Below, one piece after another: positions 21,201 through 29,050 of a stretch of 64,000 nucleotides of DNA. The notes beneath the pieces are model-generated. The model saw only the letters and a program-made list of their open reading frames with translations, was not told where the DNA came from and ran no database searches. Where the stretch lies: contig NW_025931682.1 in assembly GCF_000764305.2 (NCBI RefSeq), forward strand, positions 52,009 through 116,008, read 5' to 3'. Every line of letters begins with the position of its first letter. Position 1 is the first letter of the stretch. Made by a program: the position numbers and the translations under genes. Origin of the DNA: Hyalella azteca. Lineage: Eukaryota; Arthropoda; Malacostraca; Amphipoda; Hyalellidae.

Positions 21201-23019
21201 TGTTAGCGCGGCCGTCTTTATGAGCATTAATCTAAATCCGCATCGTTACATCAGACATATTATAACGCTATAACCATAACTGCTTTGGCGGTGTACGCAA
21301 GCTGCATTGAAATCTCACACTGAGACAACACATTACTGGGCGCTTGTTGCAGTCGGCGGGACTTTCATCAGTATACTTCATTTTAAAGTCATGCAAACAG
21401 ATTAAGACAGGATCGGATGGCTCGGTTTTTTCGCCTGTGGTACCCCTACTGATGGACCTACACAACGCGGCGCTAGACGTTAAATGCAGCGCCGCGGCGG
21501 CACAATTCAGATCTGATAATTACTTCAGGAACGTGCCTCGCTTTTCCTGGAAAGGACTCCGTTATACTTCTGGCATGCTTTGAAATACTTGCCTTTAATC
21601 ATTGTCAGTTGCTGAATGTGTGCGTGAAAATTGTTCTGATTCATGTTGAACTGTTTGATGTTGATCTCTAGCTATAGTTTCTATGCTCTCATCGCATTAA
21701 TTTTTACTGCATGAATGACTTTCCTTCTCACTCCTGCACTCTATCCCTCAGGCTTTCCTTCAATTGGCTGCATCATAATTTTTAATAATGTTCCGAGAAG
21801 CTCTGCCAAATGTTTTCGTTGAGCAGATCCAAATCAGACCTACGTTTTAATTACGTTTTGAAAATACGAGTGCATTGCGTTGGCAAAATGTGTTTGATTG
21901 ACAGAGTTCTTTGCTTCGTAATGAAGCTCTAAGTTTTTCCTAAAAATTTCTCATGCTAAATTCCAAATATTTTCTCATAACTTTTCACGTTAAGTTTTTT
22001 TATGTTATTGAATTAACTTGCAGCCTTCTGTGTTCACAAGGTTCTCATGAACAGAACGCATACAATCCAAGTACTTCTGGCTTAATTTATTTCTTCTGAG
22101 AACTAGAAATTCAGTAGGTTCCGAGTTCAAATAGACATGTAAACTTGGGTTGAAAAGTACAGTTTGTCAAGGAAGGATCTGGCGTTGCAAAACTTGTCTT
22201 CTATTGTCTCCACACGTTCGAGTGCCCTGACTCTCCGAAGTAATCTTTGGCGTAGCGAGGTGAAGCACCAGAAGGCTAACGTTGATGTAATTAAAATTGA
22301 GGGTTTATACGTTTTATATTCGGTATTTTTCATTTTTTATTGCGTCTCCCTTTTTCCTCTGATTTTTGTTTTACATTTTGACAGTTGATGTAACTATTGT
22401 AATGTATTGATGTAAAACAACTATTGAGGTTTTAACGGCGTTACTTTTGACAGGTGAGAAGCCCCCCGGTCCTCGCGTGCTGTGCGGCCCCCGAGGCCTC
22501 AAGTTTGAAAGGCCAGTCTTTCTGCGTCTGCCCGCCGCTGGTGGCGGCGCACCTGCAAGCCAAGCAACGACCACCACAACCACTCCAACCACTGTGTCCA
22601 CTGCCACCGGCAACCGAACTAAACTATCTGCGATGGACAAAAGAATTGCTGGTTTCCTCTTCCGATCTCCTCCTCTGCGCTTTAGTTTCCGGTCCTCTAA
22701 AACTATGGCTCACCGAACCTCAACGCGTTCGTTGCTGAGCTACTCGAGTTCCTCACTTGCTTCCTCGCCGTCTAAGTTGTTTCCTACTAACTTCCTTCCC
22801 ACGAACCCGTTTGCTGACACTTACCTTTCGTCGTACAGAGATGAGCTTCTTACTTCCTCGCTCGCACCTAACCCTGCCTGGGCAGAGGCACTCCAGTCCC
22901 AAGAAGATTTGTACTCGAGAGGAACAGCAGACGACGATATGGACGTCGACGGTGTTGATAGTCCTGGCGCGGATGGCCAGACTGAAGAGTTTGTTTCGGT
23001 TGCAGTCGATCATTTCTAG
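607..23019 (+). CDS. pyd: ZO-1 / polychaetoid (TJP family) junction scaffold, 5'-partial multi-exon gene
   Basis: Whole-gene entry; exons are listed separately. ZO proteins are MAGUK scaffolds that link junctional membrane proteins to actin and to cell-cell junction assembly. In order the sequence shows PDZ2, PDZ3, SH3, a basic hinge, GUK, a proline-rich tail and ZU5, which is the ZO-specific order. The C-terminus VSVAVDHF resembles the VSVLIDHF end of vertebrate ZO-1. With one copy of the duplicated PDZ2 exon and without the alternative exon, the exons total 4351 nt, about 1450 residues. PDZ1 and the start codon lie upstream of the window. Exon phases agree throughout except between exon 2009-2128 and exon 2876-3073. 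Coding exons are far more GC-rich than the introns. Identification rests on family knowledge of ZO-1 and is close to certain; exact borders are inferred from GT..AG and phase. Confidence 0.96.
730..1028. repeat. 46-bp minisatellite starting at a 5' splice site
   Basis: GTAAGAATAAC recurs at 730, 776, 822, 868, 914, 960 and 1006, an exact 46-bp period. The first copy is the real donor of exon 607-729. Units read gtaagaataacattgcgtgg followed by taacaacattgaataaaatt and gtactc. Confidence 0.95.
1400..1519 (+). CDS. pyd: ZO-1 exon: second half of PDZ2, copy 1
   Basis: The 120-nt exon is phase 1 at both ends. It starts after gacgtggcag and ends at donor aaag|gtaccc. Joined to the preceding exon it reads [17 protein letters not shown], then [11 protein letters not shown], matching the ZO-1 PDZ2 end (ENMSLTDA...LIE...GKL.MVV.RD). 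It finishes with an Ala/Gly-rich run. An identical exon lies at 2009-2128; because both are symmetric, inclusion of either one or both keeps the frame. Confidence 0.9.
2009..2128 (+). CDS. pyd: ZO-1 exon: second half of PDZ2, copy 2 (identical duplicate)
   Basis: All 120 nt match exon 1400-1519, and the flanking acceptor gacgtggcag is the same. The surrounding intron copies have clearly diverged (for example gttatgttaagttatgtaa against gttatgtcaagttatgcaa). Using both copies would insert a second alpha2/beta6 segment into PDZ2, so mutually exclusive use is more likely. The alternative is an assembly or haplotype duplication. Phase 1 out does not fit the next exon. Confidence 0.85.
2129..2470. 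repeat. ~16-bp catcatctcattaccc array after the second PDZ2 exon
   Basis: Degenerate units catcatctcattaccc run from the donor region of exon 2009-2128 (gtaccatcatcttgttac) to about 2470. The donor-proximal intron sequence itself is the first unit-like segment. A second small array, cttcttggtgcaacacg, occupies about 2657-2743, next to the single N at 2654. Confidence 0.85.
2876..3073 (+). CDS. pyd: ZO-1 exon: proline-rich linker between PDZ2 and PDZ3
   Basis: Acceptor gggctctag and strong donor GTGAGT at 3074. The reading frame that continues into PDZ3 encodes [12 protein letters not shown], then a Gly/Pro-rich stretch with [19 protein letters not shown], a plausible SH3-ligand-type linker. 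Phase 2 out fits the next exon, but this frame needs phase 2 at entry while the PDZ2 exon leaves phase 1. No AG in the 100 nt upstream repairs this. A small exon may be missing, or a base may be wrong (an N occurs at 2654). Confidence 0.75.
3725..3875 (+). CDS. pyd: ZO-1 exon: first half of PDZ3
   Basis: Phase 2 in (acceptor gcattgtccag), phase 0 out (donor ctgaag|GTGAAG). It encodes [18 protein letters not shown], then [20 protein letters not shown] and VPGDKVLK. This matches ZO-1 PDZ3 ([26 protein letters not shown]) closely, including the carboxylate-binding VGIRL loop. PDZ3 of ZO-1 works as a unit with SH3-GUK in binding junctional proteins such as JAM. Confidence 0.95.
3931..4273. repeat. 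28-bp minisatellite in the PDZ3 intron
   Basis: Units gtagtggacggtccgtgaca followed by acagggcg repeat at exactly 28 bp in the right half (ccgtgacaac at 4141, 4169, 4197), with variants alternating ctacaggaggg in the left half. It lies between the two PDZ3 exons and fills most of that intron. Confidence 0.95.
4401..4552 (+). CDS. pyd: ZO-1 exon: second half of PDZ3
   Basis: Acceptor tgaactccag, phase 0 in. It encodes [18 protein letters not shown], then [18 protein letters not shown] and GDLFYIK, equivalent to ZO-1 VNNVDFTNIIREEAVLFLL and GDSFYIR. The natural donor is AA|GTGAGT at 4553 (phase 2 out). The last 18 nt of the exon plus this donor are the start of the repeat unit of the array that follows. 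Confidence 0.95.
4535..5035. repeat. 58-bp minisatellite carrying an exon end plus 5' splice site
   Basis: The unit begins cgacttgttctacataaa, which is the last 18 nt of exon 4401-4552, followed by GTRAGT and gtagrgcaggtatgaagcag. Donor-like sites stand at 4553, 4589, 4644, 4702, 4760, 4818, 4876, 4934 and 4992; the last seven are spaced exactly 58 bp. Using a later donor would extend the exon into an early in-frame TGA (GTGAGTCAAGTAGGGCAGGT then ATGA). Confidence 0.96.
5195..5303 (+). CDS. pyd: ZO-1 exon: SH3 domain, first part
   Basis: Acceptor attgtcccag, phase 2 in, phase 0 out (donor cag|GTTGGT). It encodes [16 protein letters not shown], then [12 protein letters not shown] and CGVVGAWQ, matching ZO-1 THFEYEKESPYGLSF..GEVFRVVDTLYNGKLGSW. 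The exon lies in frames interrupted by stops outside its borders, so it was found by homology rather than as an open frame. Confidence 0.94.
5467..5649 (+). CDS. pyd: ZO-1 exon: end of SH3 and basic U5 hinge
   Basis: Acceptor gttgatgtttttag, phase 0 in and out (donor gga aaa|GTCAGA). It encodes [31 protein letters not shown] and a basic run [18 protein letters not shown]-1 has IGKNHKEVERGIIPNKNRAEQLASVQY followed by a basic segment at the same place. In ZO-1 this U5 region between SH3 and GUK regulates ligand access and binds calmodulin or occludin-related partners. Confidence 0.94.
6385..6556 (+). CDS. pyd: ZO-1 exon: guanylate-kinase-like domain, first part
   Basis: Acceptor ggtgcacgcag, phase 0 in, phase 1 out (donor cctc|GTCAGT). 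It encodes [19 protein letters not shown], then [20 protein letters not shown]. This matches ZO-1 [34 protein letters not shown]. The segment FGPLADVA stands where true guanylate kinases have the GxxGxGK ATP loop, so the domain should be non-enzymatic, as in other MAGUKs. Confidence 0.96.
6945..7152 (+). CDS. pyd: ZO-1 exon: guanylate-kinase-like domain, second part
   Basis: Acceptor ttgtgtgttcag, phase 1 in, phase 2 out (donor cctaa|GTAAGC). It encodes [38 protein letters not shown] and [17 protein letters not shown], nearly collinear with ZO-1 [43 protein letters not shown]. This is the best conserved exon of the window. Confidence 0.97.
8015..8186 (+). CDS. pyd: ZO-1 exon: end of GUK-like domain
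   Basis: Acceptor cgtgacttgcag, phase 2 in, phase 0 out (donor agcaag|GTGCGT). It encodes [20 protein letters not shown], then [20 protein letters not shown] and [11 protein letters not shown]-1 has SARKLYERSHKLRKNNHHLFTTTINL and QLVWVSEGK at the same positions. Phase 0 lets it join either exon 11721-12095 (the conserved acidic region) or the alternative exon at 8928. Confidence 0.95.
8928..10001 (+). CDS. pyd: Candidate alternative 3'-terminal exon of ZO-1 with own stop codon
   Basis: A 1.07-kb open frame with coding-like composition lies between the GUK end and the conserved acidic-region exon. Acceptors are ttttag at 8918-8919 (phase 1) or ctggagag at 8926-8927, which gives phase 0 and fits exon 8015-8186. 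It begins [10 protein letters not shown], runs through a Pro-rich section ([30 protein letters not shown]) and a charged C-terminal half, and stops after TLHEGTTYL. The last residues T-Y-L form a class I PDZ ligand (S/T-x-hydrophobic). Skipping it restores the conserved [14 protein letters not shown] region, so it should be an alternative end. The first AATAAA downstream is at about 11038. I do not recognise the sequence from other ZO proteins. Confidence 0.65.
   Translation, partial: SVPFDGFSPGLLAPTQPLSSALQSSKEETRNFLQPSPLLHSDYPASAERRDDLPSRSPSLPPTPLPSSSPLFDDSDFTKPPQPPPLPPSSTPPPPTPPLVYVSPASPQPHFYSESQEEFPAPLAPEPPPKPRRFISRGFNLTAARLGPSSPEEPPQLLPTVMPALANKVSRLFSSRASFLPYKTGLKKHEHPGDMPFEELHPQDSQEMLSPQEYHVSSRELFNEDYQKGGTSLVNSGHDGGERRYLRDVSEDTMRYELDAAQQNHSRMEGLNYFCDSDESRYVPKERYIDAMVSQTHDLRDANANIDDKRAMMWHKLREERAGASAWRSSAARVKELKYHDGPRNALPTLHEGTTYL
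10002..11720. other. Intron/3' flank between alternative exon and acidic-region exon
   Basis: T-rich sequence. A short GC-richer patch at about 10610-10740 has two open frames but no convincing phase match. AATAAA occurs at about 11038 and could serve the alternative terminal exon. From about 11560 to 11720 the sequence is a long C/T tract with repeated ctcgtctcgcccccgtctcg-type units, which forms the polypyrimidine tract of exon 11721-12095. Confidence 0.6.
11721..12095 (+). CDS. pyd: ZO-1 exon: acidic/serine-rich region after GUK (U6-like)
   Basis: Acceptor ttgccaccag with a second in-frame cag directly after it (a NAGNAG choice adding one Gln), preceded by a very long C/T tract from about 11560. 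Phase 0 in and out; donor ATG|GTGAGT. It encodes [36 protein letters not shown] and then Ser/Pro-rich sequence with [18 protein letters not shown]. The start corresponds to the ZO-1 SDDLDLHDDRLSYLSAPGSE segment, the U6 regulatory region of GUK. Confidence 0.9.
12130..12337 (+). repeat. Dispersed hairpin element with internal TCTG/TCCG microsatellite, copy 1
   Basis: Shares its order of parts with copies at 28887 and 32637: tttttagcgcat, an aaggcgctattgtgctcg-type segment, catgtccgtc, a TCYG microsatellite (here about 12188-12262, the longest), gacttcacgttttcgtcgac, gagaaaatrcgct, then a ctgcagtgagtactgagtta palindromic end. It lies within a ZO-1 intron. Confidence 0.9.
12442..12495 (+). CDS. 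pyd: ZO-1 small cassette exon (18 codons)
   Basis: 54 nt with acceptor ttggttcag and a strong donor ttttg|GTAAGT, phase 0 at both ends. It encodes [18 protein letters not shown]. Both flanking exons are also phase 0, so it can be included or skipped freely. It is too short to have homology support; the case rests on splice signals and phase. Confidence 0.7.
12496..13415. other. ZO-1 intron, AT-rich
   Basis: T-rich intron with no repeat array or gene recognised. Confidence 0.6.
13416..14330 (+). CDS. pyd: ZO-1 exon: long low-complexity Pro/Asn/His/Ser-rich region
   Basis: 305 codons, phase 0 in (acceptor actcatcacgcag) and out (donor aggaag|GTTAGT). The translated region is disordered-looking: [18 protein letters not shown], runs of Pro and His, Asn runs ([12 protein letters not shown]), repeated [12 protein letters not shown] and a final [19 protein letters not shown]. 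This is the actin/alpha-catenin-side tail region in ZO proteins, which is poorly conserved in sequence. The open frame is long and all three flanking phases agree. Confidence 0.92.
14938..15146 (+). CDS. pyd: ZO-1 exon: His/Pro/Tyr-rich tail segment
   Basis: Acceptor ccactgcacag, phase 0 in, phase 2 out (donor tacag|GTCTCT). It encodes [33 protein letters not shown] and [19 protein letters not shown]. There is no recognised domain; composition and phase support it as part of the tail. Confidence 0.87.
16201..16432 (+). CDS. pyd: ZO-1 exon: SH3-ligand-like proline motifs
   Basis: Acceptor tttattgtgcag, phase 2 in, phase 0 out (donor caaaag|GTGAGC). It encodes [38 protein letters not shown] and a Ser/Asp/Gly-rich end [20 protein letters not shown]. 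Two KPxPPPK motifs are class II-type SH3 ligands by family knowledge; binding is not shown here. Confidence 0.88.
17010..17224 (+). CDS. pyd: ZO-1 exon: tail segment before ZU5
   Basis: Acceptor tttatgtggcag followed by another cag (a NAGNAG option), phase 0 in, phase 2 out (donor aacag|GTTTGT). It encodes [38 protein letters not shown] and a Gln-rich end. The donor GTTTGT is weak and is the first of nine 22-bp repeat units that each begin with a similar GTTTGT. Confidence 0.87.
17225..17430. repeat. 22-bp minisatellite starting at a 5' splice site
   Basis: Nine units of gtttgtgcctcagcccatgg plus ca, exactly 22 bp each, start at 17225, the GT of the donor of exon 17010-17224. Each unit therefore carries a donor-like CA|GTTTGT and also a tcag acceptor-like step. 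Confidence 0.96.
17431..18775. other. ZO-1 intron
   Basis: AT-rich intron. A 20-bp direct repeat (ccaaatctgaggtggtaaaa) lies at about 17878-17918. Nothing else was recognised. Confidence 0.55.
18776..19267. repeat. Block duplication plus 15-16-bp aagaggttggggtatt array abutting the ZU5 acceptor
   Basis: A ~125-bp block starting ggtgacgggaaatctaatgc at about 18776 recurs at about 19095 with a small insertion. Between them run about a dozen units of attaagaggttgggg(gt). After the second block, two more units lead directly into the acceptor (attaagaggttaccgcttcag) of exon 19276-19472. Confidence 0.94.
19276..19472 (+). CDS. pyd: ZO-1 exon: ZU5 domain, first part
   Basis: Acceptor taccgcttcag, phase 2 in, phase 1 out (donor gaag|GTCAGT). 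It encodes [40 protein letters not shown] and [16 protein letters not shown]. This matches ZO-1 ATARGIFNSNGGVLSSIETGVSIIIPQGAIPEGVEQEIYFKVCRD closely. The ZU5 of ZO-1 takes part in cytoskeletal and kinase (MRCK-type) interactions. Confidence 0.96.
19473..22453. other. Large intron splitting the ZU5 domain
   Basis: About 3 kb. A 49-bp-spaced duplication of agagttgtagccacgact lies at about 20106-20162. A GC-richer open patch at about 20640-20740 (reads [20 protein letters not shown]) does not fit the flanking phase 1 exons. Other ORFs look like chance. Confidence 0.55.
22454..23019 (+). CDS. pyd: ZO-1 terminal exon: end of ZU5 with a long insertion, stop codon
   Basis: Acceptor cttttgacag, phase 1 in; stop TAG at 23017-23019. 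It starts [27 protein letters not shown], equivalent to ZO-1 GETLLSPLVMCGPHGLKFLKPVELRLP, and ends [11 protein letters not shown], equivalent to NCVSVLIDHF. Vertebrate ZO-1 has about 25 residues between these two blocks. Here there are roughly 145, rich in Thr, Ser and Pro ([35 protein letters not shown]), with an acidic end ([13 protein letters not shown]). An unspliced in-frame intron is the alternative. ATTAAA at 23047-23052 is a possible polyadenylation signal. Confidence 0.93.
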
Positions 23020-26000
23020 GACATTTGTGAGCCACCGTCTGGTCAGATTAAACGATAATTTACATTTATTTGAGTTACCTGTTAGGTCTAGGAGTGAGTG
23101 GTATATTATGTTTCTCCTTCACGGAGATATTGAGCTGCCTGTGAACTGAAGTTGAAATAATCCGCGTTCTTGCCATATTGCTTGCAGGGTTTAAGCCAAA
23201 TGATGAGATTTATTTAGAATTTTTACGGTTCGGTGTCTGTTTTGTGTTGACGAGTGTGGTTGCTTCAGCCAAGAGATGCCGTATTTTCGTTGTGTTTACT
23301 TCCTATTTGTTGGACACATTTGGTAAGGTAACGTTCATGCCTCGCATGTTGATATGATTACAGAAAAATAACGGAGATAAATTATAAAAAGATTTTGATA
23401 GTTTATTATCTCGCAACTATTGCGTGTTGCTACCTAGTTGGCGCAACAAGAACTTCTAACATTGGGCATCTTATTTACAGATAAAAAGAATTTCGTTAGC
23501 CGCTGGGTTGTCTCCATATTGGGGCCGATTTTCTTGCATTTCGCTAATTTTGCAAATCGTGAAGTAAGATTAAAGATGACCACATAGAATTTGACTCCTG
23601 TGAATTGGCAAATGTATCTACATGCTTATTCCTGATCTTTCTGAGCTCACTATTGTTCAATTTCATCTTTATTGTCGTTTCTTTCGGATTATCATTGGAT
23701 CCTCAACAAAGGCCGGAATTTTTATACGACGAGCATTTTAAAGCACATTCTAAGATAAAAATGCCGTTTCTTCTCTTGCCTATAATGCCTTCTTTCACAA
23801 TTCCGTAGCACGCAATTACGCGCTTAGTTAGCGTTAATTTCTCTTTGTAATACTAAAACTCATATCCTGCTATCCAAGTAAAGAATTTATGCGGGACATA
23901 ATATTCATGCATCATAATCCATGAATCTCTATGAATCATGTACGGCACAATAGTGGCCCAACTTTATACATTGTCATGTGCCACTTTATTTCTATTGATC
24001 TCCCGCGTAACTCTCGCTAGCGTCTCTGATTATAGCGTTCATAGCAATTGAACGAACTTCCCTATAAACTGTTAGTACGAACTCTCCCAAGTCATTCACA
24101 GAACTCGTTTAGAACCTCTAACTTGTAGCGTCTTGATAGAAGACAACTTGGGATTGCGTAACTCCCAGCGGGTCATGTTAATATCTGTATGAATCTTCGT
24201 GATAACCGCCATCGAACGTTAGTGAAATAACTTAGCGTTGGGCTCCACTAGAGGAATCCTGATCACTTCCATCGACAGTATTGATCGAAGAAGCATCGAA
24301 CGTACGTCTTTGTTATGCATCTCATCGAAGTTAATGGCCTTCATTAGCTTCCCAGTTGTATTGCATGCTAACACAAGTATTTAATCCTATTACCAGTTTT
24401 ATTCAACTAAAATATCGTTAAAAAGTAGGATTTTAGGTCAGGTGTCTAAATTATTGTGATGATTTTATCCATGGCACTGTTCCATGAACAATGGAATATT
24501 ACGTGAATAATTCTACGTCTTCTGAATGTTGCGTTTGGGTTAAAAACAGTTTACCTTTCTCTTAGTAGCTAGGCAGATTTTGCGTTAAGCATGTTCTGAA
24601 CAACTCATTTCAAAATGTAAAGACACGAAAATTCAATTTAAAAGTATATTTCGGCGATTATAGATTGGCAGCTACACGGGGTGGCTCCTGAGTATTAGTA
24701 ATTCAGGCCTAGCGACTGTCGGCTGTAAAGTTGCAGGCTTTTGCTTTACGTTATTCAATGCTCTGTTTTAATGAGCGTGTTATCTCTGCAGGCAATATAA
24801 ACATTATATGCACCGTCACGTTCTCTTATGTTAAGGTAATACAAACTGAATTTCTAGGACCGTTAATTACTGGCTATAGCGTTTGTCAGCGTCTCCATCG
24901 CGACTGAACTACGACACGAGATTGCTTCCTACATGCGGGACGCGCCGCTGATTCTCACGTTAGCTTGATTGCCCTTCACGACACTCACTTTTTTTGATTT
25001 AACAATGACGAACGTTTAAAGAACACTCGTTACACCAGCTAAGATTAATTTATTATTTACTTAATTCCAAAATTAACCCTAGATGCGCCCGTTTTGCTAA
25101 GCCTTCTTGGTTGACGTGTAGAATAATGTACCGATTATTCGTAAAACGTAATCACCCACAATAAAATAATAGTGTAGGTGTTGATTGTTCTGCATGTTTT
25201 AGATGTTGCTGAGGAGCCTGCATTTATTGTTGGTTAGCATTCTCGTTGCACTTACATTTTACGTGTCCGACGCCTGCCGTGCGCCATGCATCACTCTTAA
25301 TCATCGCTATCCGCATCGCTAAGGACCCATGCGTTCGAATTTGTTTTGTCGACTGTTGCAAATAAAAAGTTTGTGCCAATCCCCCTCAGGTAAGCGCGTA
25401 ATCCCGTGTCAAATTCAATGTTCAGTGTTACTTTTTCACGTAAAACGCTCATTCCTTGCAGCAGTTGTTGAGTCGTCTGGCATGAAGATGTAAGGTTTCT
25501 GTCACTTCATTGGGGCTGCGGAGAGAAAGCCTCCTTGGTCTTTGCAATTTCTGTATTGACGTGCACTTGCACCGCAGCTATCGAAGAGTTTGAAGTTAAA
25601 CATTGCTCGCTTGATCCCATTAAGACTGTTGTTTACTTGTTATCGAGCTTTATTTCGAAATTTCATCTTTGTATTTACTTAATGTTGAAAATTGTATTTA
25701 CTTAATGTCTAAATCGTTGTTTCCCGATTTAAAGTTATAAACACCATTCCTCTAGGAGAGAATCAATTCTAGTTTGAACACCGAGGCAGCACTTGGTGTC
25801 GCACTCCTTGCATTGATATCATATCGTCAATTCGTATTCGTCCCAGTATTAAAATGATAATTTGGTTGCTGTGAAGTGTAGTATCCACTCAATTCCAGTT
25901 GTCTCTAAATCTAATTATTCTGGCGTTGCAGCGAGTTTTAGCGTAGCGTCTGTAACGCCCAGAATCAAATTCGTCTCATTATAAGGTGGTAGTTTATAAG

Positions 26001-27371
26001 CTTGACCACTCCTTTCAAACCGATAGCGTATTGCTGGCTGGAACAGTAGAACGGATACCAGGTTTAATGGCCTGCGTGTTGCAGCTCCGTACGGTTCCTG
26101 TGGAGGCTTTGCGTGAGGTGTCGTGTGAACCATGGAGTTCCAAGACAATAACTTAGTCCTATTATTAGACCTGCAAGATTATCTCGTCTATGGCGTAAGC
26201 TCTTTGTTATTGCATTCATTATAGTCTTTGCTCATGACTAGCGATAAATGAATTCTGTTTTCAATTGCGGTTACTCTAAGCAGGCGAAATTCGTTTCCTA
26301 CTGTTAGTTGTTGTTACTCGCCCGTCTTCGAAAAGCTGTATGTACTCACAAGCTGGATGTCGTATTCCTTACTATAATTCATTATTCTGAATTTATTTTT
26401 TCAACGTCACAGATATCCTGTTATTAGATACCATTGTATGAATTTATTTATTTATTCTTATGTTAACGTTTATTTACATCCTATGCTTTTGTGCCGAATT
26501 TGAAGAAATTTAAGTCCTGATCTGGCATGCGGAAATGAGTATAGAAACATTAAATATAATTGGAAACTTAGCGCGGCAGCTTCTTAATTAAATCTGGCGA
26601 TTGTTGCCCTGGCCTCGTGAGCAGCATGGAAGACACGTCAGCCTTCGCCCCTACATGGTCTGCAACAACCAAGTGTTGTGTCCTCTTCAATTTTGGTGTA
26701 TAAAATATGTCACTTTGGTGTGTCTGTGGCAGCTCTCACTTGTTCGTGGTGGCGCCTCTTGTGAAGTTTGTAATTCCATTGTGATGTACATGTAAGATAA
26801 CTAAAATATACGTTCGTCGATTAATGTCGCTTGTAGATTATCCTGAAAATTTTATTGCAGACTTGCCTCACGTCAATAAGAGGCTTGAAAAAACTACAAA
26901 TAAAGTATGTTATAAATTTTTGTCAGGAATATGTAATCTCAAGATGAACTGTTCACATGAAACTGCTTCGTAAGTCTCTCACTCTTACTATTCGTTTTTT
27001 AATGGTTCGAAGTAATTAGTCACAGATTCTTTGGACTGCGACCAAGACGCTCTGTCACGCAGTGCTCTCCTGGAAGACGATCACACCTTGGCGCTTGTTT
27101 GATCACGCTAAATTTCCCGCTATTTAGAGATGCTCCCCGAAAAGCCTCGTTTCTTCTCAGCTTCAATGACTCGGCGAAATCAACGGCGGTGTTGCCATTC
27201 ACAAGAAATTTCATGAGGTTGAATTACGCCTTACAACGCCTATGAAAATACGCAGTTTATGCATCTCACAGTTAGCGCAATATTAGTTCATTACTTTTAG
27301 TTCAAATTATTATTTGATTATTTTAGTTCAGAAATCTTCATTTAGAGTAGAATTTTAGGCTCTGAAGAAAT

Positions 27372-27430
27372 AAGCCTATGGCCTGTTGCCGATTCTTGTA
27401 CATTTCGGGACTTGATCACTATAGGGATCC
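27372..27430 (-). repeat. SINE-tail-like fragment
   Basis: Contains ggcctgttgccgattctt followed by gacttgatcac. Nearly the same string occurs at about 49904-49945 (ggcctgtggccgattctttt), and its reverse complement (aagaattggcgacaggcc) is in the tRNA-like element at 53651. This suggests a dispersed SINE family with this fragment on the minus strand. Confidence 0.5.
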
Positions 27431-28886
27431 GGCTTTTTTAACCTGATCTTTCCATAACTGACGATTGATTGAGATAGCTGCTGGACTTATTGCCTGGTCC
27501 GCATTATTTCATATTTGGGTTTCTCCAGGACCAGACCGTATGAATTCTCCTGCAGCAGCCTTAAAAGACACCCAGCGAGCATTTATTCACATATTTTGGT
27601 GCATTTGAAAATCATGAAAAAATGTAAAAAAAAATAAATGCATAAAACTATTTGTCCAGCGACCAAGAAAGTAGGCAAAAAATGAAGTTTACATGACGGT
27701 GATAAGTTGAAGAAGTGTGAAATTACAATGTTTTGCTTGATTAGGTGTAGGGATTTTTATCGACGATAATAAATTTTGACGAGGTTCTGGCTTACAAGGA
27801 GCACTTTATATCTTGTTGTCTTAACTTTAGTTGTTATCACAGAGCAGAATATTTCAATTAATAATTAATACTAATTAAGGTAAGACAGGTCACGCAACCT
27901 GGTATGTCCACCAAGTTTGCAAAGAGCCATAAACTGGTGCATGATTGCCATATTTGAGCAGTTAAACTGCACGACATTTCCTTCAGAATTACGTCAATCG
28001 CAAAGGAGATCTGGCAGCAGCAGGATAAGGACGCAGTCTAGCAGGCTGCCGCGGTCTCTGGTAGTTGCTCGGATTTGGTTGGCTTTGGCCGTGACGAATT
28101 GATCCGGTGAGCGTGATGCTCTTCTCTGCAGACAGACGCTTCTGTGAGCTGGCTAACAATGAATGCCTTCACGTAAGTATTCTAAAGAGCTTATCGTGCG
28201 ATGAATAGCATCAGCTTCTTGATCTGGGTGTGAAATAGATTATTCCCAGCGCATTAGACGAGGAGAAATTCTTCCAGTCTTGCGATGCTAAATGTCTTAG
28301 TGCGGAGTTTGGGCAGTTTTACGCTTCTGTTTCCTTAAAATCTTGACGTTTAATGGCCATTTAATAAAAAATTAAATGGCAATTGAATATTTTTCTTCTT
28401 TGCACTGTGAACTGTTCAACATTACATGAATAATTTGAATGTTTTTACTTAGAATATTGGATTTTATGTGTTGAAATCAGTGCACGTTATCTCTCTGGAA
28501 TAGCTTAAGCGGACTTTTTGGCAGAAACGCAGCCCACGCCAAGTCTCGATCAATCTCTTTGATGTGACTGGTACGGTACCGACGCCCACGGCTGTTTACC
28601 GTGCAACATTGGTAATTGAATTAGCGTGTGTGGTCTGTAATGTGTCTCTATTTCATGGAAAGAAAATGTAGGCTCTGTAGCAAATATGTGCCATATCGAT
28701 GTACTTTAATTCCAACACAACACATTAACTTACAAATAAGGACTAATTTTCAATAAGCCGATTGAAAATACATTTGTTCTCGAAAAATTTAAAATGTACA
28801 ATTAAAATTATTCATAAACTTTCTAAACTTTCGGCTTTACCTTTCATAAGCAGAAACCTAGAAGCTTCCATCTCTGAAATAAATTA

Positions 28887-29050
28887 TTTTTAGCGCATTT
28901 TCTCATTTATGAAAGAAATGCACTATTGTGCTCGCCATGTCCGTCTGTCTGTCTGTCTGTCCGTCCGTCTGTCCATGACTTCAAGTTTTTGTCGACGAGA
29001 AAATGCGCTCTCTGTAACTCACTGCAGTGAGTACTGAGTTATATTTTTTA
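28887..29050 (+). repeat. Dispersed hairpin element with TCTG/TCCG microsatellite, copy 2
   Basis: Same parts in the same order as the copies at 12130 and 32637, with a shorter microsatellite (about 28941-28975). Ends match: tttttagcgcattttctcat at the left and gtgagtactgagttatattt at the right. Confidence 0.93.
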
